DNA of 64,000 bases, from contig JBJXHH010000131.1 of assembly GCA_046160675.1 (NCBI GenBank), forward strand, positions 1-64,000. The letters run 5' to 3'. Below are positions 1 to 8,927 of this stretch, one piece after another. The notes beneath the pieces were generated by a model. That model had not been told where the DNA came from, did not search any database, and saw only the letters and a list, made by a program, of their open reading frames with translations. The DNA comes from JACMJP01 sp046160675 (GTDB lineage Bacteria; Bacteroidota; Bacteroidia; Chitinophagales; BACL12). Position numbers and translations under genes: made by a program. Within the stretch, counting starts at the first letter, position 1. Every line of letters begins with the position of its first letter.

Positions 1-218
1 ACTTGTACATTCACTTCTGTTTCATCACAATCTTTTATGCGTACATCAGCATCCCAGCAATTTGATTTTATCTCACGAAAAAATTTATCACCCTGCATCA
101 TTTTCGCACAGCCGGGACAATAATGATCTAAATGAATATATCTTGTATCAAGAAATTTTTCACTCCATTTTGGAAAATGTTCAGGAATAATGTGCGTATG
201 TATGTCAATTTTTAACAT
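1..218 (-). CDS. ACMS decarboxylase, amidohydrolase family (N-terminal part, cut by window edge)
   Basis: Reading the minus strand from ATG at 216-218 gives about 72 residues that run off the window start. The protein begins MLKIDIHTHIIPEHFPKW, with the amidohydrolase HxH metal motif at H7 and H9, then LDHYCPGCAKMMQGDKFF and SNCWDADVRIKDCDE. This pattern is typical of 2-amino-3-carboxymuconate-6-semialdehyde decarboxylase, a cytosolic zinc enzyme. It decarboxylates ACMS to 2-aminomuconate semialdehyde and so diverts the kynurenine route away from quinolinate and NAD. The gene is divergent from tryptophan 2,3-dioxygenase (83 bp apart) and near 3-hydroxyanthranilate dioxygenase, whose product is its substrate; that context supports the call. 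The catalytic C-terminal part is not visible, so another amidohydrolase_2 member is possible but less likely. Confidence 0.85.
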   Translation of the reverse strand, partial: MLKIDIHTHIIPEHFPKWSEKFLDTRYIHLDHYCPGCAKMMQGDKFFREIKSNCWDADVRIKDCDETEVNVQ

Positions 219-301
219 CGCAACAAAGATGAGAAAATATTTAAATGATTTATATCACTTTTAATTTCATTGATTAATCCCCAACTTTACAACATAATTT
301 T

Positions 302-1351
302 ATGAATATGTCTAAGCCACCGGTTGAGTATACTGAATACCTTCAACTTGATAAAATATTAACTGCGCAGTCTTTAGAAAGTGATAAAGAAAATGCGCAT
401 GCCCATGATGAGATGTTATTCATCATCATTCACCAAGCGTATGAACTCTGGTTTAAACAAATGCATTTTGAGTTGGATTCTATTTTGGAGATTATGAACC
501 AACAAAGTGTAAATGATAATTCTCCTGAATTGCAAACCATTGTACACCGGACACATAGAATTTCGACAATCCTAAAAGTACTCGTTCATCAGATTGATAT
601 TTTGGAAACCATGACCCCGCTTGATTTCTATGACTTCAGGGATTTTCTTCGGCCTGCAAGCGGTTTTCAAAGCTGGCAATTTAAAATGCTGGAAGCAAAG
701 TTGGGATTAAAGTATGAACATCGTTATGGCCAGCAATATTATTTAAGTATGCTCAAGCCTGAATATGTTGCAGAGATAAAAAAGGTGGAGCAACAAAAAA
801 CCCTGCTGGAGTTATTAAATGTATGGCTTGAACGTATGCCGTTTTTAAATGATACCGAACTGTGGAAAAATTATAAATCGCAATTTGATAATACTACCGC
901 ATTTCATGATTTCTGGAATGACTTCATGAAGATATATGAAAGCGGACTGGTGGAGGGTGAAAAACAAAATGTGCAGACGTTACATGAATTATTTTTCAGT
1001 GAAACGAAAAGCGAGCATACTTTTTTAAACAGTAAAGCAATGCGTTCTGGTTTATTTATATTATTATACAGGGGATATCCCATGCTGCAAGCTCCATTTC
1101 AACTCATTCATAATTTGCTGGATATTGATGAACAAATGGCGACCTGGCGCTTCAGGCATATTAACATGGTTGGTAGAATGATAGGCAGCAGAGTGGGAAC
1201 AGGCGGCAGCAGTGGTAAAGAATATTTAAGAGGAGCTTTAGATAAACATTATATCTTCAAAGACTTTTCAATACTCAGCAGCTTTCTGATGGAAAGAAAA
1301 AAATTACCAAAACTTAGTGGAGAGTTAGAGAGAAGGTTAGGCTTTTATTGA
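302..1351 (+). CDS. kynA: tryptophan 2,3-dioxygenase
   Basis: Heme dioxygenase that opens the indole ring of L-tryptophan to N-formylkynurenine, the first step of kynurenine catabolism; cytosolic. The 349-residue product has the family motif FIIIHQAYELWFKQ (residues 40-53, active-site H44) and the C-terminal block WRFRHINMVGRMIG followed by GTGGSSG. H286 in that block is the expected proximal heme ligand. Length is within the family range. ATG at 302 or 308 (MSKPP) are both possible; no clear Shine-Dalgarno is seen, as is usual here. A CAACTTTAC box at 282-290 may be a weak promoter. The gene is divergent from the ACMS decarboxylase and convergent, with a 1-bp gap, to 3-hydroxyanthranilate dioxygenase. 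Confidence 0.96.
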   Translation: MNMSKPPVEYTEYLQLDKILTAQSLESDKENAHAHDEMLFIIIHQAYELWFKQMHFELDSILEIMNQQSVNDNSPELQTIVHRTHRISTILKVLVHQIDILETMTPLDFYDFRDFLRPASGFQSWQFKMLEAKLGLKYEHRYGQQYYLSMLKPEYVAEIKKVEQQKTLLELLNVWLERMPFLNDTELWKNYKSQFDNTTAFHDFWNDFMKIYESGLVEGEKQNVQTLHELFFSETKSEHTFLNSKAMRSGLFILLYRGYPMLQAPFQLIHNLLDIDEQMATWRFRHINMVGRMIGSRVGTGGSSGKEYLRGALDKHYIFKDFSILSSFLMERKKLPKLSGELERRLGFY

Positions 1352-1352
1352 T

Positions 1353-1883
1353 CTAAGACTTCGGCATAACAGGAGGCTCCATCACAGCACCGCAACTCCT
1401 ACAAGTTCTTAATTCCAGGTTTTCATAAAATCCACCCATAATTTTAGGCAACTGGTTCACTATATCTTTCAGTGGAAAAGTTTCCTCATGTAATTTGTTG
1501 TTACACTTCTCGCAAAACCAGATGCATTTATCAAATTCTTTTTCTTCCCTGTAGCGTTCTATCACCAAACCTATTGTATTTGCAGGTCTTTGCGGACAAT
1601 GCGGAACATTGGGCGGCAATAAAAACATATCACCTTCTTTAATATGCATATCTTTTCTTTTTCCATCTTCCTGGATAGAAACAACAATATCTCCCTCTAA
1701 TTGATAAAATAATTCTTCCCCATCTTCAAAATGAAAATCTTTGCGGGCATTGGGACCCCCCACTACCATCACAATAAAATCTTCATTGGCTTTATACACT
1801 TGCTGATTTCCTACTGGAGGTTTCAACAGGTGGCGGTTTTCATCAATCCATTTTTTCAGATTAAAAGGTGGCGCTATTGGCAT
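1353..1883 (-). CDS. nbaC: 3-hydroxyanthranilate 3,4-dioxygenase
   Basis: Cupin-fold non-heme iron enzyme that cleaves 3-hydroxyanthranilate to ACMS. I start it at ATG 1883 (MPIAPPFNLKKW), giving 176 residues. The longer open frame to 1988 would overlap the divergent SDR gene and adds a non-conserved leader. Iron ligands fall at H51, E57 (HFEDGEE) and H95 (NVPHCPQRP), and substrate-binding arginines at R47 and R99, matching the spacing known for the bacterial enzyme. A C-terminal rubredoxin-like site has two CxxC pairs (C124/C127 and C161/C164), as in the bacterial and fungal forms. Its product is the substrate of the decarboxylase at the window start. Confidence 0.96.
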   Translation of the reverse strand: MPIAPPFNLKKWIDENRHLLKPPVGNQQVYKANEDFIVMVVGGPNARKDFHFEDGEELFYQLEGDIVVSIQEDGKRKDMHIKEGDMFLLPPNVPHCPQRPANTIGLVIERYREEKEFDKCIWFCEKCNNKLHEETFPLKDIVNQLPKIMGGFYENLELRTCRSCGAVMEPPVMPKS

Positions 1884-1921
1884 ATCTTTGAATTTTGGTG
1901 GGATAAATTTAGAAAGAAAAT

Positions 1922-2713
1922 ATGAACCTGTCATTACAAAACAAATCAGCAATTGTTTGCGGAAGTACGCAGGGTATAGGCAAAGCATGCGCCTTAGAAC
2001 TTGCTTCGCTTGGTGCAGAAATTATTCTCATCGCCCGCAATGAAGAAAAACTGAAACAAACAATTTCAGAACTCCCGGTTACAGAAAATCAAAAACATGT
2101 TTTTGTAGTTGCGGATTTTTCAAATCCGGAAGAACTGAAAAAAAACCTTCATCAATTTGTTTCAGTGTATAAAAAACCTATTCATATTTTAATTAACAAC
2201 ACCGGCGGGCCTGCAGCAGGGCAGATCACTGAAGCAACTGAAGAACAGTTCATCAACACATTTCAGGCACATGTTATCTGCAATCATATTTTAACCACTG
2301 CGCTTATCCCAGGAATGAAGGAAGCCGGGTACGGGAGAATTATCAATGTAATATCAACATCAGTAAAAACTCCAATCCCCAATCTCGGTGTTTCAAATAC
2401 AATTCGTGGAGCTGTGGCAAGCTGGGCAAAAACAATGGCTAATGAGTTGGGAAAATTCAACATCACAGTAAATAATGTGTTACCCGGAGCTACAAAAACA
2501 GAAAGATTGCATGCAATAGTAAAAAATAATTCTGCAAAGAAAAATATTAGTGAGCAGGAACTAGAAAAAGAAATGCAAGATGAAATTCCTATGAAACGGT
2601 TCGCTGAAGCATCTGAAATAGCAAATGCAATTGCCTTTTTAGCAAGCCCTTCAGCAAGTTATATCAATGGTATTAATTTACCGGTTGATGGTGGAAGAAC
2701 GCCAAGCCTTTGA
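1922..2713 (+). CDS. SDR-family oxidoreductase with altered catalytic residues
   Basis: A 263-residue Rossmann-fold short-chain dehydrogenase/reductase. The cofactor motif is GSTQGIG at residues 14-20 and the structural motif is NNTGGP at 92-97 (normally NNAG). The usual YxxxK catalytic pair is missing: aligned through the following AxxxxAKTMANEL helix, the tyrosine position is S158 and the lysine position is R162 (SNTIR). S145 or S147 could be the conserved serine. This divergent SDR subgroup often carries a generic 3-oxoacyl-ACP reductase label. Its position between kynurenine-pathway genes suggests a role in handling a downstream intermediate such as 2-aminomuconate semialdehyde, but that is inference from context only. 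ATG at 1922 lies 38 bp from the divergent dioxygenase start. Confidence 0.85.
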   Translation: MNLSLQNKSAIVCGSTQGIGKACALELASLGAEIILIARNEEKLKQTISELPVTENQKHVFVVADFSNPEELKKNLHQFVSVYKKPIHILINNTGGPAAGQITEATEEQFINTFQAHVICNHILTTALIPGMKEAGYGRIINVISTSVKTPIPNLGVSNTIRGAVASWAKTMANELGKFNITVNNVLPGATKTERLHAIVKNNSAKKNISEQELEKEMQDEIPMKRFAEASEIANAIAFLASPSASYINGINLPVDGGRTPSL

Positions 2714-2783
2714 TATTTTGATTTGTTGTTAGGGTTTTTTTATTTTCAATCAACAAGTCAAATATCAACCTATCAAAAAAATG

Positions 2784-3287
2784 TCAATGATGATGCCCAC
2801 CCGGGCCATGCACATGCCCATGAGAAATTTCTTCAGATGTAGCATCTCTTATATCAAGTACTTCGCCTGTAAAATATAAGTTTACCCCGGCAAGGGGATG
2901 ATTAAAATCAAGCAACACTTCAGCTTCGCTCACTTCAACAACCCTTGCCCGCACGAGATGTCCATCCTGGTTTCGCAGGTTTATCACACTATCAATCACT
3001 AAAAGATCTTCTGCCAACACCCCATCCAGCATAAATATTTCCTTAGGCACATATTCTATTGCCGTATCATCCATCAATCCGTAAGCATTCTCTGCCTGGA
3101 TGCCGAAACCGAAAGTGCTTCCAACTATTTTACCCTGGAGGTTCTGCTCAAATTCGGGTAATAAACTACCAGCGCCAAAAAGGAATACAAAAGGATTGTC
3201 TGAATTCACCTGTTCTATCAGCCCCCCTTCTGCGTTGTTTTCATGTAATTTGTAAGTAAGGGTTACAACCTTGTTGTTAGAAATCAT
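2784..3287 (-). CDS. slyD: SlyD-type FKBP peptidyl-prolyl isomerase
   Basis: A 167-residue cytosolic FKBP-like prolyl isomerase and metallochaperone-type protein. It starts VVTLTYKLHENNAEG, has the FKBP/IF (insert-in-flap) layout with PFVFLFGAGSLLPEFEQ and GENAYG-like sequence (QAENAYG), then NLRNQDGHLVRARVVEV and DFNHPLAGVNLYFTGEV, which are classic SlyD blocks. The C-terminus HGHVHGPGGHHH is a short histidine-rich metal-binding tail. SlyD assists folding and can deliver nickel; which job it does here is unknown. It stands alone, on the strand opposite to its neighbours. Confidence 0.93.
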   Translation of the reverse strand: MISNNKVVTLTYKLHENNAEGGLIEQVNSDNPFVFLFGAGSLLPEFEQNLQGKIVGSTFGFGIQAENAYGLMDDTAIEYVPKEIFMLDGVLAEDLLVIDSVINLRNQDGHLVRARVVEVSEAEVLLDFNHPLAGVNLYFTGEVLDIRDATSEEISHGHVHGPGGHHH

Positions 3288-3505
3288 TTTTTAAAATTTG
3301 TTAAAGGCTACAAAGGTAAGCATAAAATGGTCTGCCATGCACGGTTTTTGTTGATTCCAGCCACTCAAAAATCTAAAAAACCACATTAAACCAATTTCAA
3401 AACCGGGTTACACAGGCGCATGCAGGCTTTCCAATTCATTTTATTTCCAGGAATAAACCGATTTCAAAACTTCATATTTTACTTAGTTCTGAAGCAAAAA
3501 AGGGT

Positions 3506-3513
3506 TAGCTTTG
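3506..3513 (+). promoter_or_regulatory. TAnnTTTG promoter box for the PPIase operon
   Basis: TAGCTTTG matches the Bacteroidota housekeeping -7 consensus TAnnTTTG exactly. TTAG at 3483-3486 lies 19 bp upstream, near the expected -33 element. Transcription would start near 3519, downstream of the TTG at 3511, so that upstream start is unlikely and ATG 3556 is preferred. Confidence 0.5.
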
Positions 3514-3555
3514 CATGCCTTTTTAAAACCCTTTAAAACGACTAAACAGCTTGAT

Positions 3556-5526
3556 ATGAAAGGATTAGTTAAAATTCTATGTTTTACATTTATTTTGAGT
3601 GTGTATGCTCAAACAGGTTTTACACAAGCAAACGGCAACGATCCGGTTCTGTTCACAGTTTCGGGGCAGCCGATAACAAAATCGGAATTCCTGTATGTGT
3701 ATCAAAAAAACAACCCGAACAAAAAAAATGATTTTTCAAAAGAAAGTTTACAGGAATATCTTGACCTGTATATCAACTTTAAACTGAAAGTTTCTGAAGC
3801 AAGGGCCTTGCAAATTGATACAGCAGCAAAAGTTCGGGATGAATTGGAAAAGTACGGTGACCAGCTCATCAAATCAAACTTTGACAAAGAAGTGATGGAT
3901 GCAGCAGTACAGAAACACTACAACAGAATGAAAACAGAACGCCAGGTTTCTCACCTCATGATAACTGTTGCCCCTGATGCAAAGCCGGAAGATACACTGG
4001 CAGCATATCAAAAAATCATGACTGCAAAAGAAAGAATCATGAAAGGTGAGGATTTTGCAAAAGTTACTGCTGAAGTTTCTTCGGATCAAAATGCAAAAGA
4101 AACAGGAGGAATGCTGGGTTGGATGACGGCCTACAGTATTCCTGAAATGAATTTTGAAAATGCTGCTTACAACACAAAAGTGGGCGGAGTTTCAGAAATT
4201 GTAAAAACAAAATACGGATATCATCTCATAAAAGTTCACCAGGAAAAACCGGCATCGGGCCAGGTAAAAGTTGCACATATTTTAATAAAACCAAAAACAA
4301 TTGGTGGCAATCCTGCGAACATGGATTTTGATGCTGCAAAAGTGAAAGTTGACAGTATTTACAACCTCGTAAAAAGCGGACAAATGACTTTTGCTGAAGC
4401 AGTGAAGAAATATTCAGATGACACAAATACGAAAGTAAAAGATGGAGAGTTGGAAGCTTTCGGGGTAGGAAAAATGGTTCCCGCTTTTGAAGCTGCTGCT
4501 TTTGGGCTGAAAAATGTGGGTGACATATCTGAACCTGCAAAAACTAAATTCGGCTATCACATCATTAAATTGCTGGAGAAAAAACCTATCGCTACTTTAG
4601 AAGAAGCCAAATCTGACATTCGTTCGAAAATAGAACGCAGCGAAGAATACAATCAGCTAAGGAATGATTTTGTTGCGAAAGCAAAAGCAAAGTATAACTT
4701 CAAAGAATATCCTGAAAATAAAGCAGCATTCATTGCTTCGCTCGACTCCACTTTTATAAACAACTCATGGAAATTGAATAAAGCCTCAGGTATGAACTTA
4801 CCTTTGTTTACTCTGGGAGATGGCACTTTCACTCAACAGCATATGGCGAATTATATTGACCTGAATCAAAAAGCAAACAGGGATAAAGATGCAACCGCAA
4901 AATTTGATAAACTATATAAAACGGCATCTGAACAATTTATAATTGAATATGATCTCACCACAAGAAATGAGGATTTCCGCAGATTGATGCAGGAATACAG
5001 GGATGGTATTCCATTGTTCGCTTTGTTGGAACAAAAAGTTTGGACGGCAGCAGCAAAAGATACAGCAGGTCTTGAAAAATATTATGAGATGCACAAAAAC
5101 GAATATATGTGGGATGAAAGAGTAGATGCAACTGTTTACCGCTGCCCGGATGAATCTACCGCAAAAGAAGTTCGCAAGCTTGCTGCGAAAAACATTGCTG
5201 ACAGTATTGTAGTAACAAAATTTGTGATTGACAGTGTTGAAATGGTATCTGCAGAATCAGCATATTATATTACTGGGCAAAACTCAAATGTTGATGCTAT
5301 GAATAAAAAAACCGGCATTGGTGAAAATATTCTCGGGTCTGACGGAAGCATCACTTTTGTGAAAGTGAACGGGGTTGTTCCCCCTCAACCCAAAACCTTG
5401 AAAGAAGCCAGAGGATATGTAATTTCCAATTACCAGGATTACCTTGAAAAACAATGGATAGAAGAATTGCGCAATAAGTATCCGGTGAAAGTAAACAGTG
5501 ATGTATTTAATTCAATGATAAAATAA
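3556..5526 (+). CDS. periplasmic peptidyl-prolyl isomerase with two parvulin domains
   Basis: A 656-residue exported folding factor. The ATG at 3556 (MKGLVKILCFTFILSVYAQ) gives a normal signal peptide; the frame extends up to TTG 3511, but that codon overlaps the promoter box. A SurA-like N-terminal helical region is followed by two rotamase (parvulin) domains, roughly residues 125-230 and 238-345. Each ends in the typical KTKYGYHLIKV / KTKFGYHIIKL motif and has a GGMLGW- or DGELEAF-type core. The remaining half is helical and unassigned. It probably isomerises prolyl bonds or chaperones outer-membrane proteins in the periplasm. It is the first gene of a compact set with a lipoprotein, a second parvulin protein and MoxR. 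Confidence 0.9.
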   Translation: MKGLVKILCFTFILSVYAQTGFTQANGNDPVLFTVSGQPITKSEFLYVYQKNNPNKKNDFSKESLQEYLDLYINFKLKVSEARALQIDTAAKVRDELEKYGDQLIKSNFDKEVMDAAVQKHYNRMKTERQVSHLMITVAPDAKPEDTLAAYQKIMTAKERIMKGEDFAKVTAEVSSDQNAKETGGMLGWMTAYSIPEMNFENAAYNTKVGGVSEIVKTKYGYHLIKVHQEKPASGQVKVAHILIKPKTIGGNPANMDFDAAKVKVDSIYNLVKSGQMTFAEAVKKYSDDTNTKVKDGELEAFGVGKMVPAFEAAAFGLKNVGDISEPAKTKFGYHIIKLLEKKPIATLEEAKSDIRSKIERSEEYNQLRNDFVAKAKAKYNFKEYPENKAAFIASLDSTFINNSWKLNKASGMNLPLFTLGDGTFTQQHMANYIDLNQKANRDKDATAKFDKLYKTASEQFIIEYDLTTRNEDFRRLMQEYRDGIPLFALLEQKVWTAAAKDTAGLEKYYEMHKNEYMWDERVDATVYRCPDESTAKEVRKLAAKNIADSIVVTKFVIDSVEMVSAESAYYITGQNSNVDAMNKKTGIGENILGSDGSITFVKVNGVVPPQPKTLKEARGYVISNYQDYLEKQWIEELRNKYPVKVNSDVFNSMIK

Positions 5527-5529
5527 AAT

Positions 5530-6405
5530 TTGCAATTCAATCTTTTCAAAATAATAGTCACACTTTTATGCTTTGGGCTCTTCACTGCATGTTCATCAGA
5601 AAAAGAACAAGTTAGTGAAGAACCTCTTGCAAGGGTATATGACAAGTACCTGTACCCTTCCGATATTAAAGGACTGCTTTCTGATAATACAACAGCCGAA
5701 GATTCCGCAAAAATTGTTGATGAATTTGTTAATAGTTGGATCAGGCATAACCTTATTCTGAAAATCTCAGAGGATAACCTGCAAAGCCGTTTGCCCGAAA
5801 TTGATAAGCAAGCAAAGGAATACAGGGAAAGTTTAGTTATCTACGCTTATGAAAAACAGTGGCTTACTGAAAATCTTGATACACTGGTAACTGAAGATTC
5901 CCTGCGGTTATATTTTGATAACCACCCGCAGGAGTTTATCCTGAAGCAGGATATTTATCAAATCAGTTATGCAATAGTTGATAAAGAATTGAACAGTTAT
6001 GATTCTTTGCGAACCTGGTTCAAAAAAGACATTAGAATGGTGCGAAATGAGTTAGAAGCATATTGCCTGAATAATTGTAAAGGATACATTTTTGATTCGC
6101 AGAACTGGTTTAGTGAAGATGCATTATTTAAGATTCTGCCCCTTCAAATGTTTGATAATAACCAGTTGCATACAAGCGGAACTGTAGAATATGCAGATGA
6201 AACGAACAAATACATTGTAAGAGTACATGCATTACGCAATGCTGGAACTCTTTCTCCGTTTGAATATGTGAAAGGCGACGTTTTGCAAATTATCATAGGG
6301 AGGCGCAAAATGGATATGCTAAAAGAAAACTATCAAAACATGTACTCGGAAGGATTAAAACAAGACAACGCAGAAATATTCAAAAAAGAAAAAACATCGA
6401 AATGA
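5530..6405 (+). CDS. lipoprotein of unknown function between two PPIase genes
   Basis: A 291-residue predicted lipoprotein. It starts with TTG at 5530, 3 bp after the previous stop. No ATG or GTG gives the signal peptide, so TTG is the likely start. The lipobox is LFTAC with the cysteine at about residue 21. The body is acidic and helix-rich, with repeated mentions of SurA-like N-terminal character (DEFVNSWIRHNLILKISEDN) but no parvulin domain visible. It overlaps the next gene by ATGA (6402-6405), so the three are probably translated together. A role as an outer-membrane-folding partner of the flanking isomerases is inferred from context alone. Confidence 0.8.
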   Translation: MQFNLFKIIVTLLCFGLFTACSSEKEQVSEEPLARVYDKYLYPSDIKGLLSDNTTAEDSAKIVDEFVNSWIRHNLILKISEDNLQSRLPEIDKQAKEYRESLVIYAYEKQWLTENLDTLVTEDSLRLYFDNHPQEFILKQDIYQISYAIVDKELNSYDSLRTWFKKDIRMVRNELEAYCLNNCKGYIFDSQNWFSEDALFKILPLQMFDNNQLHTSGTVEYADETNKYIVRVHALRNAGTLSPFEYVKGDVLQIIIGRRKMDMLKENYQNMYSEGLKQDNAEIFKKEKTSK

Positions 6406-7760
6406 AACAAAAATTTCTCATTATACTTTTCACAAGCTTGCAAAGTTTGTTGTTTGCCCAACCCGTGGTGATAGATAAAATTGTAGGGCAGGTAGATGAA
6501 AACATCATTTTGAAGAGTGATATTGAAACAGTATTTCTGCAAGACAAGCAGCAAAATAATGGTGTTTTACCGGCAGACTACAGGTGTTCACTGCTGCAAC
6601 AATTTATAGCACAAAAATTACTCATCGTACAAGCAGCAAAGGACAGTATTATTGTTACAGACGACCAGGTTGAATATGAACTTGACCGACGCATCCGATA
6701 CTTTGTTTCCCTTTTTGGTAGTACAGAACGTATGGAAGAATACTACGGGAAAACAGTACTAGAAATGAAAGAAGAATTCAGGGGCGACATACGCAGCCAG
6801 TTACTTGCACAAACCATGCAGGAGACATTATTCGGTGAGGTTTCCATTTCACCCTCAGAAGTGAAAGAATTTTTTTCTAAGATACCAAAAGATTCTTTGC
6901 CGTACTATAATGCTGAGGTAGAAGTCGCTCAAATCGTAATTATACCTGAGCCTACTGCTGAGCAAAAAGCTTATGCAAAAGAGAAGACCGAAGACCTGCG
7001 CAAAAGAGTGATAAACGGTGAAAATTTTGAGAGTATTGCAGAAATATATACAGACGACAGGGATGAGGAAGGCAACGCCAGAATTGAGTTAGGATGCGTT
7101 GGTCGGGGGCAGTTTGTTCCTGAATTTGAAGCGGCAGCTTTCAAATTAGCACCCGGCGAAATCAGCGAAGTTGTGCAAACGCAGTTCGGTTACCACCTCA
7201 TAAAACTCATAAGCCGGCAGGGCAATACAATTTGTTTAAAACACATGCTCATAATGCCGAAAACGACTGCTACCAACATGAACATTGCAACAAAAAAACT
7301 GGATAGTATCCGTTCGGAAATTACTGCTGGAAAAATCAATTTTTATAATGCCGCTTCAAAATATTCTATGGATGAATATTCAAAACTTACAGGCGGAAAC
7401 ATTGAAAACCCCAACACAGGAGAGGCATATTTTGAAATTAATCAACTGGAACCCGAAATGTATTACCTCATTGAAAAAATGTCGCCGGGTGAAATAAGTA
7501 AAGTAACTCAGTACACAACACAAGACGGTAAAAAAGCTGTGCGTATTGTGTTGCTCAAATCACAGAGTCAGCCTCACATAGCAAGTATTGAAACAGATTA
7601 CAACAGAATGCAACAGGCTGCTTTACAGGAAAAAAAGTTCAGGTTGATGGATGAATGGCTCAGGGAGAAAGTAAAATCTGTATACTTGAAAATTGACCCG
7701 GTATATTCTGATTGCGAAAACCTGAATGAGCTTGTAAATATTGCAAACAATGCAAAATAA
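6402..7760 (+). CDS. SurA-like periplasmic chaperone/parvulin isomerase
   Basis: A 452-residue exported protein with signal peptide (MKQKFLIILFTSLQSLLFAQ) followed by the SurA N-terminal core: VVIDKIVGQVDENIILKSDI, which closely resembles the SurA motif for a chaperone binding outer-membrane protein precursors. One clear parvulin domain lies near residues 170-275 and ends QTQFGYHLIKLI; a second, weaker one may follow (KHMLIMPK onward, to about 385). Function by family: binding and prolyl isomerisation of unfolded outer-membrane proteins in the periplasm. It overlaps the lipoprotein by 4 bp and precedes moxR by 74 bp. Confidence 0.9.
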   Translation: MKQKFLIILFTSLQSLLFAQPVVIDKIVGQVDENIILKSDIETVFLQDKQQNNGVLPADYRCSLLQQFIAQKLLIVQAAKDSIIVTDDQVEYELDRRIRYFVSLFGSTERMEEYYGKTVLEMKEEFRGDIRSQLLAQTMQETLFGEVSISPSEVKEFFSKIPKDSLPYYNAEVEVAQIVIIPEPTAEQKAYAKEKTEDLRKRVINGENFESIAEIYTDDRDEEGNARIELGCVGRGQFVPEFEAAAFKLAPGEISEVVQTQFGYHLIKLISRQGNTICLKHMLIMPKTTATNMNIATKKLDSIRSEITAGKINFYNAASKYSMDEYSKLTGGNIENPNTGEAYFEINQLEPEMYYLIEKMSPGEISKVTQYTTQDGKKAVRIVLLKSQSQPHIASIETDYNRMQQAALQEKKFRLMDEWLREKVKSVYLKIDPVYSDCENLNELVNIANNAK

Positions 7761-7834
7761 TGTTATAAGCTGTTAAACATCACCTCACAAAAAAATATTC
7801 TCTTTACTTTTTCAGTTCAATTGAAAGCCATCTT

Positions 7835-8800
7835 ATGAAAGAATTTAAAAATGACGTAGAAGCTATTGATAATCTTGCAATGGATTTTAAAAGATTAAAA
7901 GCGGAAATCGGAAAAGTGATTGTAGGGCAAGATGAAGTTGTGAGCCAGGTGTTGCTTACCGTTTTCAGTGACGGGCACAGTTTGCTTGTTGGTGTTCCCG
8001 GCTTAGCAAAAACCTTGCTCATAAAAACCATAGCCGATGTTCTTGAGTTGAGTTTTAAAAGAATACAATTCACTCCTGACCTGATGCCAAGTGATATTAC
8101 AGGTAGCGAAATATTAGATGAAAACAGGAGTTTCAGGTTTTTGAAAGGCCCTGTATTTGCAAACATTATTCTTGCTGATGAAATAAACAGAACACCACCA
8201 AAAACACAAGCTGCTTTGCTTGAAGCCATGCAGGAAAAAAATGTAACTATTGGGGGGACGCTGCATAAACTGGATTTGCCATTCTTTGTTCTCGCTACAC
8301 AAAACCCCATTGAGCAGGAAGGAACCTATCCGCTCCCTGAAGCGCAACTCGACAGGTTCATGTTTAACATAATTCTTGATTATCCGAGCTTTGATGAAGA
8401 GATAAACGTTGTAAAAACAACAACAATTGATACAAAACCCGAACTGCATAAAATTATCGGTGCAGAAGAAATTATTTATTACCAGCATTTAATAAGAAGA
8501 ATACCAATCACAGATAATGTACTGGAATACGCAGTTTCTCTTGCATCAAAAACCCGCCCCCAAACCGCAAAAGCAGATGCAAAAGCAAATGAATACTTAA
8601 GCTGGGGCGCAGGCCCAAGGGCAAGCCAGTACCTTGTTCTCGGTGCAAAATGTAATGCGGCCATTAATGGGAAATATGCTCCCGATATTGAAGATGTGAA
8701 AGCTGTAGCAATGCCGGTTCTCCGCCATCGTATTGTTCGAAATTATAAGGCAGAAGCCGATGGTGTGAGCGTTGATGAAATTGTAAAAGGGTTCTTGTAG
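7835..8800 (+). CDS. MoxR-family AAA+ ATPase
   Basis: A 321-residue cytosolic AAA+ protein. Walker A reads GVPGLAKT (about residues 52-59), Walker B is ILADEINR, followed by the family hallmark TPPKTQAALLEAMQE and TQNPIEQEGTYPLPEAQLDRF. Sensor regions and the C-terminal lid (WGAGPRASQYLVLGAK) are all typical. MoxR proteins act as chaperone-like ATPases that mature metalloenzymes or surface complexes together with a von Willebrand-factor-A partner. No such partner gene is next to it here; the downstream gene is a small membrane protein. Linkage to the PPIase set upstream suggests a link to envelope protein quality, but this is inference. Confidence 0.93.
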   Translation: MKEFKNDVEAIDNLAMDFKRLKAEIGKVIVGQDEVVSQVLLTVFSDGHSLLVGVPGLAKTLLIKTIADVLELSFKRIQFTPDLMPSDITGSEILDENRSFRFLKGPVFANIILADEINRTPPKTQAALLEAMQEKNVTIGGTLHKLDLPFFVLATQNPIEQEGTYPLPEAQLDRFMFNIILDYPSFDEEINVVKTTTIDTKPELHKIIGAEEIIYYQHLIRRIPITDNVLEYAVSLASKTRPQTAKADAKANEYLSWGAGPRASQYLVLGAKCNAAINGKYAPDIEDVKAVAMPVLRHRIVRNYKAEADGVSVDEIVKGFL

Positions 8801-8927
8801 GGCTTTGTTTGCCTTGCATTTTATTTACATTTCTTAATTTATTTTTTCAAAAATTACTTTTACCTTCGGCTTACAGGGACGCCGAAAACTGTATAGAGTA
8901 GGCACAACAACCTAAAACTACACGAGT

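Noticed and set aside
1884..1988. Longer start for 3-hydroxyanthranilate dioxygenase
   Set aside because: Adds a non-conserved leader and overlaps the divergent SDR gene; ATG 1883 matches the family length and metal-site spacing.
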